Shown here one piece after another: positions 25,040 through 33,375 of a stretch of DNA of 64,000 nt. The DNA comes from JBHIET01 sp046760785. Lineage in GTDB: Bacteria; Chloroflexota; Anaerolineae; B4-G1. A program made the position numbers and the translations under genes. The notes below the pieces were generated by a model that searched no databases, was not told where the DNA came from, and saw only the letters and a list, made by a program, of their open reading frames with translations. Every line of letters starts with the position of its first letter. Position 1 is the first letter of the stretch. Location of the stretch: positions 1-64,000 of the forward strand of contig JBHIET010000007.1 in NCBI GenBank assembly GCA_046760785.1, written 5' to 3'.

Positions 25040-27421
25040 TTACCCCCGCATCCGCTGCCACAGCACTGCCGAGGCCAGCGCGACAATACCCATCACCATC
25101 GCGCCGGTGCACAGGAGGCCACCAGCCGGCTCCGCGGAGGTTGTCTCGCCACCGGGCATTGGCGTGACTGTCGGCTGCGTGAGCTCAGGCGTGTGGAGCG
25201 GCGGCACTTCCACCAGCTCACCCTCCCCATCCACCACCTCGTAGGCCATGCCTTCGGCCACAAAGATGACCCGCTCGCCAAGCGCGAAGTACGCACCCCA
25301 CTCCGGCCGGGCTGCCAGCAGGTCGAAGTACCCCTCGGAGCCGAAGCCGACCTGGGTGGTGGTCATCTGCGAGGGATCGAAGGCCGTATCAATCCAGACG
25401 CCGTCCTGAAGCAGAAATGTCTTGGAGCCCACCAGTCGCACCACCTGTGCGGCCTCCTCCGGCATCATCCCGCCGCCGACCGCTTCCACCTCTCGCATTT
25501 CGGCCTGTTCGGCGGCAGCTTCCACTGCTGGCGCACCGAACGCAGCTGGAGTTGGCATAACCAGGAGTCTCTCCGCCGCTTCCTCCTGCCCCTCTGCGGT
25601 CAAGATGTCATCCTCCTCAATCAGGAACGACGTGTAGGGGGTGATGATGCCGTAGCGCACGCTCAACGCGACGACGGCGTCCACCCACTCGCGCCGCTCG
25701 CCGTGCAGCCGGATCTGGGTCAGCAGGTGGCCGATCTTGCGTGTAGCCCACAGCCGGGGGATGAAGTCGTCGCCGCCGTTGACGCGGAAGTTGCCCTCGT
25801 AGACGAACTCCTGCCGCTCGCCGTTCACCTTGCCCGTGAGCGTGATCTTGGTCGCACCACTATCCCGGTAACGACCCACTAGAATCAACTGCGTGCCCGC
25901 GAACAGATCCGGCAGCGGGTAGGGGTAGGTGTCCTCGACCAGTATGTCCTCAAAGTCGAGTTCGATGTCAGCCAGAACCGGCGTGCTGATCTTGGCGTAA
26001 AAGCCGGAGACCTCCTCGTCAATCCGCTCGTGGGGGCGGACGTACCCGCTGGCCCCCCGCTGCTGCTCGGCCAGCGTGTCCAGTAGGACGGTGTTGACGT
26101 CGTCGCCGACGCCGAAGGGGAACAGCCGCACGTTATCCGGCGCGGCGGCCTCCACATTGGCCAGAATCTGCTCGATTTCGACCACCCCCTCGGTGGGCAG
26201 GCCGTCGGTGAGGAAGATGAGCACCGTCGGTCGTCCCTCAACTTGCGCCAGCGCCTCCAGCAGTGCGCGGTTGATGTCGGTGCCACCGACCACCTCCAAC
26301 CGCCGCACCCAATCAGCGGCCTCGTGGGCTTCCGACGCGGGCCGCAGCCCCGGCGCGTACCGCTGCAAACCGGTGGAGAAGGCGATCACCTTGAAGCGAT
26401 CTTCTTCGTTCAGATGCTCCAGCACATAGCTCAGCGCCTCCTTCGCCTGCTCGATCTTCTCCCCTTCCATCGAGCCAGAGGTGTCGAGCACCAAGAAGAC
26501 GTCCCTGGGGATCACCCGACCCTTCTCCACCTCGACGGTGGGAGCAACTAACAGCAGGAAGAAGCCATCGTCAGGTTGTTCCCGGTAGGTCAGCAGGTTC
26601 AGCCCCACGTCCTCCTGGCTCACGGTGTAGACCAGCTCAAAGTCCTGGTCGGGCAGCACGTCCGACTCCTCGTAGCCGACGGTGGCCCGATAATCGCCAT
26701 CTCGCTCGATGTAGACTCGATCCTGATGAGTGGGGGAGTAGACCGCGTGCATCGCGTCATTCGAGCGAACCTCGACGTGGATGCTGACTTCCTCCAGGGG
26801 TCGAGCGGAGAATTTCTCGGTGTTGAGCGGATAGACGTAGCGCACCAGGCCGTTGACGACGGGGAGCACCTGGCTGTATTCCAGCTCAATCTTGCGCGAG
26901 CCGCCAGGCGGAATGGGGAAGATGTGGGCCTGCACAGCGCCGCGCCCGGCGTACTCCAGCAGCGCCGGGTCGCGCCGCCGCCGCACGATGTCCTCATAGA
27001 TCTGGCGGGCCTCGTCCGCCTCCAGGATCTTGCCCTCGACCGGCTTGCCATCCACCCACATGATGAACTCGGAGACCGCTGCCCCCTCCGGCAGCGGGAA
27101 GACGTAGGTGCCCTCACACTCCCACTCGTGCTCGTTGAGGAACTCTTGCTCGACGCGCGTCGTTGCCACCTGATCCTCAATGGTCACGCTGACGCGGTGG
27201 TAACGAATGGTGAGCCAGGATTCCCGCAATGGGGGGAGCGGTTCGGGCAACGGGATTGGGTCTGGGATGATGACACCGTCGGCCAGGGCGGGGCGGGCTG
27301 CGCTCAGCAATAGAGCGACGGTCGCGATGGCGGCTATTAGCAGTTTGCAGGCTGATGGATTGACAGGCTGGTAGATTCGTAGGTTCGTAGATTCGTAAGT
27401 TCGTAATTGGGTGCTGGTCAT
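25040..27421 (-). CDS. VIT and von Willebrand A domain surface protein
   Basis: A 793-residue protein of the inter-alpha-trypsin-inhibitor heavy-chain-like type. A signal peptide (LLIAAIATVALLL, then ALA) leads to a VIT domain (about 65-195), a vWA domain with the metal site DTSGSM (about residue 320), a long beta-rich region and a single transmembrane helix at the C-terminus. It is thus anchored at the outer face of the membrane and likely binds protein ligands through Mg2+. The start at 27421 is supported by AGGAG. The first about 22 residues before the signal core are encoded by short tandem repeats of TACGAATCTACGAACC type, an unusual N-terminal addition. Confidence 0.85.
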   Translation of the reverse strand: MTSTQLRTYESTNLRIYQPVNPSACKLLIAAIATVALLLSAARPALADGVIIPDPIPLPEPLPPLRESWLTIRYHRVSVTIEDQVATTRVEQEFLNEHEWECEGTYVFPLPEGAAVSEFIMWVDGKPVEGKILEADEARQIYEDIVRRRRDPALLEYAGRGAVQAHIFPIPPGGSRKIELEYSQVLPVVNGLVRYVYPLNTEKFSARPLEEVSIHVEVRSNDAMHAVYSPTHQDRVYIERDGDYRATVGYEESDVLPDQDFELVYTVSQEDVGLNLLTYREQPDDGFFLLLVAPTVEVEKGRVIPRDVFLVLDTSGSMEGEKIEQAKEALSYVLEHLNEEDRFKVIAFSTGLQRYAPGLRPASEAHEAADWVRRLEVVGGTDINRALLEALAQVEGRPTVLIFLTDGLPTEGVVEIEQILANVEAAAPDNVRLFPFGVGDDVNTVLLDTLAEQQRGASGYVRPHERIDEEVSGFYAKISTPVLADIELDFEDILVEDTYPYPLPDLFAGTQLILVGRYRDSGATKITLTGKVNGERQEFVYEGNFRVNGGDDFIPRLWATRKIGHLLTQIRLHGERREWVDAVVALSVRYGIITPYTSFLIEEDDILTAEGQEEAAERLLVMPTPAAFGAPAVEAAAEQAEMREVEAVGGGMMPEEAAQVVRLVGSKTFLLQDGVWIDTAFDPSQMTTTQVGFGSEGYFDLLAARPEWGAYFALGERVIFVAEGMAYEVVDGEGELVEVPPLHTPELTQPTVTPMPGGETTSAEPAGGLLCTGAMVMGIVALASAVLWQRMRG

Positions 27422-27579
27422 CTTGCTCCTACTGGCGTACAGTGTTTGCTCTGTTCTTTAGACGCCGGGTGGAGTGAGAAGGTTCCAGTGGCCCCCCCAG
27501 AATACGCAACACGCAATAGTGACCCAATTTGACCAATGGCGGGATTGATGATATGGTAACGCTGCCCAAAATCGAGCGC

Positions 27580-27608
27580 TTGCCTTAGAACGGGTGTTCT
27601 GGTACAAT
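27580..27608 (+). promoter_or_regulatory. radA promoter overlapped by a LexA-like palindrome
   Basis: TTGCCT (27580-27585) and TACAAT (27603-27608) are separated by 17 bp. The spacer holds the palindrome AGAACGGGTGTTCT (27587-27600), which fits the GAAC-N4-GTTC LexA box known from Gram-positive bacteria. Repressor binding here would block RNA polymerase. The LexA specificity of this organism is not known from the window. Confidence 0.6.
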
Positions 27609-27635
27609 ATCCCTAATCTCCAATAAGGAGGCACG

Positions 27636-29003
27636 ATGGCCAAGACACGCACCCAATGGGTCTGCCAAAACTGTGGGCGGACGACGCCCCGCGAGATGGG
27701 TCGTTGCCCCGGCTGCGGTGAGTGGAACACGATGGTTGAGGTAATCGAGCAGCCAATCGCCGCATCGGCCGGCATTTCGACCATCCCCGGCAGTGAGCCG
27801 TGCCGCCTGACTGAGATTGAAACCGAGGGACTGGAGCGCCTGCCGCTGCCGCTGGGGGAATTTGCCCGCGTGCTGGGCGGCGGCGTCGTGCCTGGCTCGC
27901 TTATTCTCGTTGGTGGAGATCCTGGAATAGGCAAAAGCACCTTGTTGCTCCAGACGGCGTCGCTAATGGCGGAGGCGACGGGCCAGCCCGTGTTATACAT
28001 CTCCGGCGAGGAGTCGGCGCGGCAGATCAGGATGCGCGCCGACCGGCTCTCCATCCGCAACGAGAACCTGTTCGTCGTCACCGAGACCAACCTAGAGGCG
28101 ATCCTGCGCCACGCGGAACGGATCCAGCCGCTGGCGATGATCGTGGACTCGATCCAGACCGTCACCTCGGAGGAACTGACCTCGGCGGCAGGCTCGATCA
28201 GCCAGGTGCGCCAGGCGGCGAACCGCTTCCAGTGGTGGGCCAAAGCCGAGGGCGTGTCCGTCTTCCTGGTAGGTCACGTGACCAAGGAAGGGGCCATCGC
28301 CGGGCCGAAGGTGCTGGAGCACATCGTGGACACGGTGCTCTATCTGGAGGGCGACCGCTTCCACACCTACCGGCTGCTGCGCTCGGTCAAGAACCGCTTC
28401 GGGGCCACCTCGGAGGTGGGTGTGTTCGAGATGCGGGAGCAGGGAATGGTCGAGGTGCCGAACCCCTCGGAGGCGTTTCTGGCCGAGCGCATGGTCAACG
28501 CGCCGGGGTCGGCCATCGCGGTGACGATGGAGGGCACGCGCCCGTTACTGGTCGAGGTACAGGCCTTGGCCAGCCACACCAGCTTCGGCCATCCGCGCCG
28601 CACGGCCAACGGCGTGGACTTCAACCGACTGCTGCTGATCACCGCTGTGCTGAGTAGGCGGGTGGGGCTGCGGCTTTACGATCAGGACGTCTTCGCCAAC
28701 GTGATCGGGGGGTTGCAGGTGGGGGAGCCGGCGGCGGACCTGGCGGTGGCGGTAGCCATCGCCTCCAGCGTGCGCGACCGGCCCGTCAAGGCTGATCTGG
28801 CCGTCGTCGGCGAGGTGGGGCTTTCGGGCGAGGTACGGGCCGTGGGACGGACGGCGGCGCGGCTGAAGGAGGCAGCCCGGCTGGGGTTCCGTCGCTGCTT
28901 GCTGCCCAAGCCGGTGCGGCGCGGAGGGGAGCCGCTGCCCGAGGGCATCGAGGCCGTCCCCGTGCGCTCGGTGGCCGAGGCGGTGGAGAGGGCGTTGGTG
29001 TAG
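27636..29003 (+). CDS. radA: DNA repair protein RadA
   Basis: A 455-residue RadA/Sms protein of the normal length. It has the N-terminal four-cysteine zinc finger (CQNCG, CPGCG), a RecA-type ATPase with Walker A GGDPGIGKST, the RadA-specific KNRFG motif, and a Lon-protease-like C-terminal domain. It drives branch migration in homologous recombination as a hexameric helicase. AAGGAGG precedes the ATG, and the promoter carries a LexA-like box, which suggests induction by DNA damage. Confidence 0.95.
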   Translation: MAKTRTQWVCQNCGRTTPREMGRCPGCGEWNTMVEVIEQPIAASAGISTIPGSEPCRLTEIETEGLERLPLPLGEFARVLGGGVVPGSLILVGGDPGIGKSTLLLQTASLMAEATGQPVLYISGEESARQIRMRADRLSIRNENLFVVTETNLEAILRHAERIQPLAMIVDSIQTVTSEELTSAAGSISQVRQAANRFQWWAKAEGVSVFLVGHVTKEGAIAGPKVLEHIVDTVLYLEGDRFHTYRLLRSVKNRFGATSEVGVFEMREQGMVEVPNPSEAFLAERMVNAPGSAIAVTMEGTRPLLVEVQALASHTSFGHPRRTANGVDFNRLLLITAVLSRRVGLRLYDQDVFANVIGGLQVGEPAADLAVAVAIASSVRDRPVKADLAVVGEVGLSGEVRAVGRTAARLKEAARLGFRRCLLPKPVRRGGEPLPEGIEAVPVRSVAEAVERALV

Positions 29004-29048
29004 CGAGAAGTGAACCGCGCCACCGTAAACAGGCGGCGCTGGGGGCAT

Positions 29049-29084
29049 ACCAGCACCGGTGCTTCAGACCGGTGCGGCGCTGGT
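29049..29084. terminator. Imperfect hairpin downstream of radA
   Basis: ACCAGCACCGGT and ACCGGTGCGGCGCTGGT pair with a small bulge. It lacks a T run, so it could equally be a dispersed GC-rich repeat. Confidence 0.4.
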
Positions 29085-29130
29085 GTAGCGTCTTGGGGGA
29101 GATATGTTATAATCGGGTACGAGGTCAACG

Positions 29131-30531
29131 ATGACGAAGAAAAGCGCAATTCCATTCGGCGCCCAATTTAGTCCCAACCAGGTAGACCTACCAGGTTTAC
29201 TTCAAATCATCCACGAATACGCAGGCGACCGCAACAGAATCACCGAAGCTATCCGTGACCAATTCTTTGCGACCCACTCCCAGACTCAACGCTGGAAACT
29301 GGCCGATAACACCGTACTGGCGTTGCGGGCATATGAGTTGCTGGGCGAAGACGGCGCAACGCCGACTACATTGGCGGGAGAATTGTTGGCGATTGCCAAC
29401 GCACTTGATGCGCTTTATGAGCGGTTCGCCAAACATATTCTGATTAACCTCAGAGGCATCCCCTTCGTAGAAACGTTGGAGATAATGCGAACGGCTGGTG
29501 AGAAGATCACCCTTCCCACTTTGAGAAAGCGTCTTGGGCAACGTGGGCTACACGTTCCACGCGGCACAGTACACATTAGCAGCATGCGCTTGTGGCTAGC
29601 GCAAGCAGGCATTTTCGACGCAAGTGTCAAAGGTGGCCCAAGGTTGTACGAGGCTGACCAGGTGCGTCTGAATGAAGTGCTTGGCATTGGGCTGGATGCG
29701 ATTGATAGCTTGACTCAACTCAATGCAGCCCAACGAGCCTTCTTGCGCGCCCTCACGCGCCTTGCTGAGCCAGACCCCTTTGTTGCCAACAAGGTGGCCG
29801 ATCTGGCAAGTGCGCTCTACGCAGTGGAGTATAATCACAAGGAGTTACCAAAGTCCGTTTTGTTCCCGCTGCGTGACCTTGGGTATATACAGGCGACAAA
29901 AACGACGACGGGACGCGGTGCCAAACCTTATGAAGTCTCACGGACGCCCAAATTTCACCAGGAGATTTCCGAGCCGATTCTTGCAGCGGCGGCCGATAAG
30001 GCTGGACTGGTTCCCAAAGAGGTCTTTGCACTCCCCTTGTCGCAGATACTCACTGACCTCAAGTCACCCAACAAGCACGTTAAGGGCAAGGCGCTTGAAC
30101 TGCTGACAATCTACCTCACCCGCTTGATTGATTTGGATTTCAAAGGTTGGCGCACACGCGGTGCAGACACAGGTGGAGCCGAAGTGGATGTGATTGTTGA
30201 AGGGATGCGGCTTATCTTTAGCCGCTGGCAGATTCAGGCTAAGAATACCAGAATCGTTCGATTGGACGACGTCGCAAAAGAAGTCGGCTTGTCACTCACA
30301 TTTATCTACTCCAACGTCGTGATGATTGTGACAACCGGTGATTTCACCAAGGACGCCTACAGCTACGCTCAACACGTGATGAAGACTTGTAACCTCAACG
30401 TCATTCTGTTGAACGGTTCCGAACTTGAGCGCATCAGTCGAGACCCAACAGGCATTGTAGCCATTCTCAATAGCAAAGCCGAACAAGCGATGAAGGTAAA
30501 AGAGCGTAAGGACTACTTTGCGACTCAGTAG
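29131..30531 (+). CDS. Type II restriction endonuclease, Mrr-like PD-(D/E)XK
   Basis: A 466-residue protein directly upstream of a DNA methyltransferase gene. Helical and winged-helix-like parts fill the first 330 residues. The C-terminal third has the nuclease core: GGAEVDVIVEG (Asp353) followed by WQIQAKN (Gln369-x-Lys371), a D...QxK arrangement typical of Mrr-like enzymes. It should cleave DNA at the site its partner methylates. A possible -10 box TATAAT lies at 29108. Base composition is visibly AT-richer than the flanking radA and ftsK genes, a sign of horizontal transfer. The recognition site cannot be predicted. Confidence 0.78.
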   Translation: MTKKSAIPFGAQFSPNQVDLPGLLQIIHEYAGDRNRITEAIRDQFFATHSQTQRWKLADNTVLALRAYELLGEDGATPTTLAGELLAIANALDALYERFAKHILINLRGIPFVETLEIMRTAGEKITLPTLRKRLGQRGLHVPRGTVHISSMRLWLAQAGIFDASVKGGPRLYEADQVRLNEVLGIGLDAIDSLTQLNAAQRAFLRALTRLAEPDPFVANKVADLASALYAVEYNHKELPKSVLFPLRDLGYIQATKTTTGRGAKPYEVSRTPKFHQEISEPILAAAADKAGLVPKEVFALPLSQILTDLKSPNKHVKGKALELLTIYLTRLIDLDFKGWRTRGADTGGAEVDVIVEGMRLIFSRWQIQAKNTRIVRLDDVAKEVGLSLTFIYSNVVMIVTTGDFTKDAYSYAQHVMKTCNLNVILLNGSELERISRDPTGIVAILNSKAEQAMKVKERKDYFATQ

Positions 30532-30546
30532 GCAGAGGAGATGCTT

Positions 30547-31572
30547 ATGACCGAGATTCATTTTCGAAAAGAACCATTCTATGTAACCCAATACGGCGCG
30601 GCCTACCTGGGGGATGCGCTGGTCTACTTGCGTCAAATGGAGCGTGACTCAGTTGATTTGATTGTGACCTCGCCACCATTTGCCCTGAAGCGCAAGAAGG
30701 AATACGGCAACGTTGATGCCAAAGATTATGTACCGTGGTTTATGGTCTTCGCGGTTGAGTTCAAGCGGATACTCAAGGACACTGGTAGTCTGGTCATTGA
30801 CATCGGTGGCTCCTGGGTCAAAGGTCAACCAACTCGCTCGTTATATCACTTTGAACTCGTGATCGCTCTGTGCAAGACATTGGGGTTCCACTTGGCCCAA
30901 GAGTTCTATTGGTACAATCCATCCAAGCTGCCCTCTCCTGCCGAGTGGGTGACAGTGAGGCGGGTTCGCGTTAAGGATGCAGTCGACCCAATCTGGTGGC
31001 TGTCAAAGACACCAGATCCTAGAGCGAGCAATTGGCGCGTACTGAAGCCTTACAGCGATTCGATGAAGAAGTTGTTGCAGAATGGCTACAAAGCGAAACT
31101 GCGACCTTCAGGACATAACATCTCGGAGAACTTCTCGAAGGACCATAAGGGGGCCATTCCGCCAAACCTACTGGAATTAGCAAATACCGACTCCAACAGC
31201 ACTTACTTGCGTGAGTGTCGCGAGCGTGGTATTAAACCTCACCCAGCGCGATTCCCGCATGGCTTACCAGAGTTCTTTATTAAGTTTCTCACCGAGCCTG
31301 GCGACCTGGTGGTTGACCCGTTTGCGGGCAGCAACATCACCGGCGAGGTGGCCGAACGACTAGAAAGGCACTGGTTAGCGTTTGAGATAATCGAAGAATA
31401 CCTCGAAGCCTCAAAGTTTCGTTTTTCTGGCTTACATGAGCAACCGTTCCTATTCACGATGCGAGCAGAAGCTTCCGAAACGGAAACTGCTGGCGATGAA
31501 GAAGTGGTTTCACAACCACAGCTTCTTGAACCTAGAGCGCAATATGAAACCGAGCGTGAGAAGGGAGAATAG
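30547..31572 (+). CDS. Site-specific DNA methyltransferase, beta class
   Basis: About 341 residues from ATG 30547, chosen because GAGGAG at 30535-30540 is correctly spaced. The catalytic motif TSPPF (residues 41-45) precedes the S-adenosylmethionine motif DPFAGSN (about 258), the beta-class order. The SPPF form favours N4-cytosine methylation, although N6-adenine cannot be excluded. It follows the endonuclease gene by 15 bp, which completes a type II restriction-modification pair. Its product must protect host DNA before the nuclease accumulates. Confidence 0.88.
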   Translation: MTEIHFRKEPFYVTQYGAAYLGDALVYLRQMERDSVDLIVTSPPFALKRKKEYGNVDAKDYVPWFMVFAVEFKRILKDTGSLVIDIGGSWVKGQPTRSLYHFELVIALCKTLGFHLAQEFYWYNPSKLPSPAEWVTVRRVRVKDAVDPIWWLSKTPDPRASNWRVLKPYSDSMKKLLQNGYKAKLRPSGHNISENFSKDHKGAIPPNLLELANTDSNSTYLRECRERGIKPHPARFPHGLPEFFIKFLTEPGDLVVDPFAGSNITGEVAERLERHWLAFEIIEEYLEASKFRFSGLHEQPFLFTMRAEASETETAGDEEVVSQPQLLEPRAQYETEREKGE

Positions 31573-31690
31573 CATTCCATAAACTGGGGCGACCTGTGCC
31601 CAAACCGCCACACTCCAGTGAATATGTGTACTTTCGCAGCAAGGCGCGGCATCGAGCACAAAACTAAATCTGGAGTGAAAGGAGCGAAAT

Positions 31691-32464
31691 ATGACTCTCA
31701 TACTGACTCATCTGAATAGGTATGGAATCATACATGCAAGCGACTCTAGTCTGACCGCAGGGGACATGGATGCTGGTCAAGGCCAGAAGACCTTCGAAGT
31801 GCCATTTCTCAATGCAGGACTAACTGTTGCAGGCGCGTTTTCAGTCGGCAGGGAGGAAATGGACATCTGGATGAACGATTTTATCCAATCCCAAGCCAGC
31901 GTAAATGGCTTGACTCTCTCAGGATTTGCACATCGTCTAGAAAGCGAATTGCAGTCCAGAATGCTTCCTGGGGAAAAGGATGGGGGTAGCATGGTACACA
32001 TTGCGGGCTACGCAAAAGAAGGCAATACATATCATCCTGAGTTTTGGTTTATTAGCAATGTTCATGCCATTGACCGTAAGACGGGGGAATATGGCGGTAT
32101 AGACTACAACTTCAAGTCATCTGAAGATTTCTGGACAAGAGACTGCCCGGAGAACAACTTGATGAAGCGTTTCCAGGAACATGCAGGCGCGTACCAGATC
32201 TATGTGAATGGGTTTGCTCCTGGACGGATAAGCTATGTCTTCCTTCAACGTGTTATGAATGAGTTCCTCCGTACAGTTTGGGGTAATCCAAATTGGAAAT
32301 TCAGACCACCGCAGTCTTTGAAAGAGACAGAAATCCTAGTGAAGATGTACATACAGGTCATCATAAATCTCTTTCTATTGAGCGACTACAGCGCGAGGTT
32401 CATTGGCGGCGAGCCCCAAATCTACGCGATACCTCAACCTGAGAACGTAGTCACGTCGTGTTGA
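31691..32464 (+). CDS. Unknown protein, possible Ntn-hydrolase fold
   Basis: A 257-residue protein. The N-terminal MTLILTHLNRYGIIHASDS and the later GLTVAGAFSVG recall the first strands of proteasome-beta-like Ntn hydrolases, but no catalytic N-terminal Thr or Cys is obvious. GAAAGGAGCG precedes the ATG. It shares the AT-rich composition of the upstream restriction-modification genes and may be part of the same acquired segment. The function is unknown. Confidence 0.55.
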   Translation: MTLILTHLNRYGIIHASDSSLTAGDMDAGQGQKTFEVPFLNAGLTVAGAFSVGREEMDIWMNDFIQSQASVNGLTLSGFAHRLESELQSRMLPGEKDGGSMVHIAGYAKEGNTYHPEFWFISNVHAIDRKTGEYGGIDYNFKSSEDFWTRDCPENNLMKRFQEHAGAYQIYVNGFAPGRISYVFLQRVMNEFLRTVWGNPNWKFRPPQSLKETEILVKMYIQVIINLFLLSDYSARFIGGEPQIYAIPQPENVVTSC

Positions 32465-32502
32465 CCGTTACAGGCTGCATAGTGGTGGCAAGGGACTGCG
32501 TA

Positions 32503-33369
32503 ATGCCCGACCCAACCAATCCACTAGAATACTACGCCCGTCCGGGCATCATGACCGACCCTGGAGAACACGCCGAACTGTTCAATGGTCTACCTGCCGA
32601 GATCCCTGCTCTCTGCCAGGTCGTGCAGGGACTCTTGTTGCACATCTTCTGGGCGGAACGGCACGGCGTGGAGTTATCGGAGGAGCGGAAGCAAGAGGTA
32701 AACGTCCGTCAAGTCTCGCACATGCTGGCACACATTCGAGAGATGGATGACCATCCTCTCACCGTCGAGCGGTCGTTGGACAAGAAGCTGGTGGGCAACT
32801 GCCGCGACTTTTCTACGCTGTTATGTGCGATGTTGCGCCACCAGGGCGTGCCCGCACGGGCACGCTGCGGGTTCGGTGCGTACTTCGAGCCTGGTCATTA
32901 CGAAGATCACTGGGTCTGCGAGTACTGGAACGCCGAAGAAAAGCGCTGGGCGCTGGCGGACACGCAACTGAATGAGTTTCAGCAGGAAACCTTGAAGATC
33001 GCGTTTGACACTTATGACGTACCCCGCGATCAATTTCTGGTCGGCGGCAAGGCCTGGCAGATGTGCCGCGCGGGCCAGGCCGACCCGGACAGCTTCGGCA
33101 TCTTAGATATGCACGGGATGTGGTTCATTCGCGGCAACCTGGTGCGGGATCTGGTATCGCTCAACAAGATCGAAATCCTGCCCTGGGACCACTGGGGACT
33201 TATGTCCAAGGAGGAGCAAGACCTATCCGCAGAGGATATGGCATTGCTGGATCGCATCGCCGAATTGACGGTGGCGGTTGCGACGGACGATGGAGCATTC
33301 CACGAGGTGTGTGCACTCTACGAAACTGACGCACGCTTGCATAAGCCGTCCGATTGGCTGCCGGACTGA
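32503..33369 (+). CDS. Transglutaminase-like domain protein
   Basis: About 288 residues from ATG 32503, preferred to an upstream GTG because AAGGGA lies eight bases before it. The papain-like transglutaminase core is complete: cysteine in GNCRDFSTLLCA, histidine in EDHWVCEYW, and aspartate in LADTQLNEF. Bacterial members are usually proteases or amidases rather than cross-linking enzymes. Composition returns to the GC-rich norm here. The substrate is unknown. Confidence 0.8.
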   Translation: MPDPTNPLEYYARPGIMTDPGEHAELFNGLPAEIPALCQVVQGLLLHIFWAERHGVELSEERKQEVNVRQVSHMLAHIREMDDHPLTVERSLDKKLVGNCRDFSTLLCAMLRHQGVPARARCGFGAYFEPGHYEDHWVCEYWNAEEKRWALADTQLNEFQQETLKIAFDTYDVPRDQFLVGGKAWQMCRAGQADPDSFGILDMHGMWFIRGNLVRDLVSLNKIEILPWDHWGLMSKEEQDLSAEDMALLDRIAELTVAVATDDGAFHEVCALYETDARLHKPSDWLPD

Positions 33370-33375
33370 GATGTG

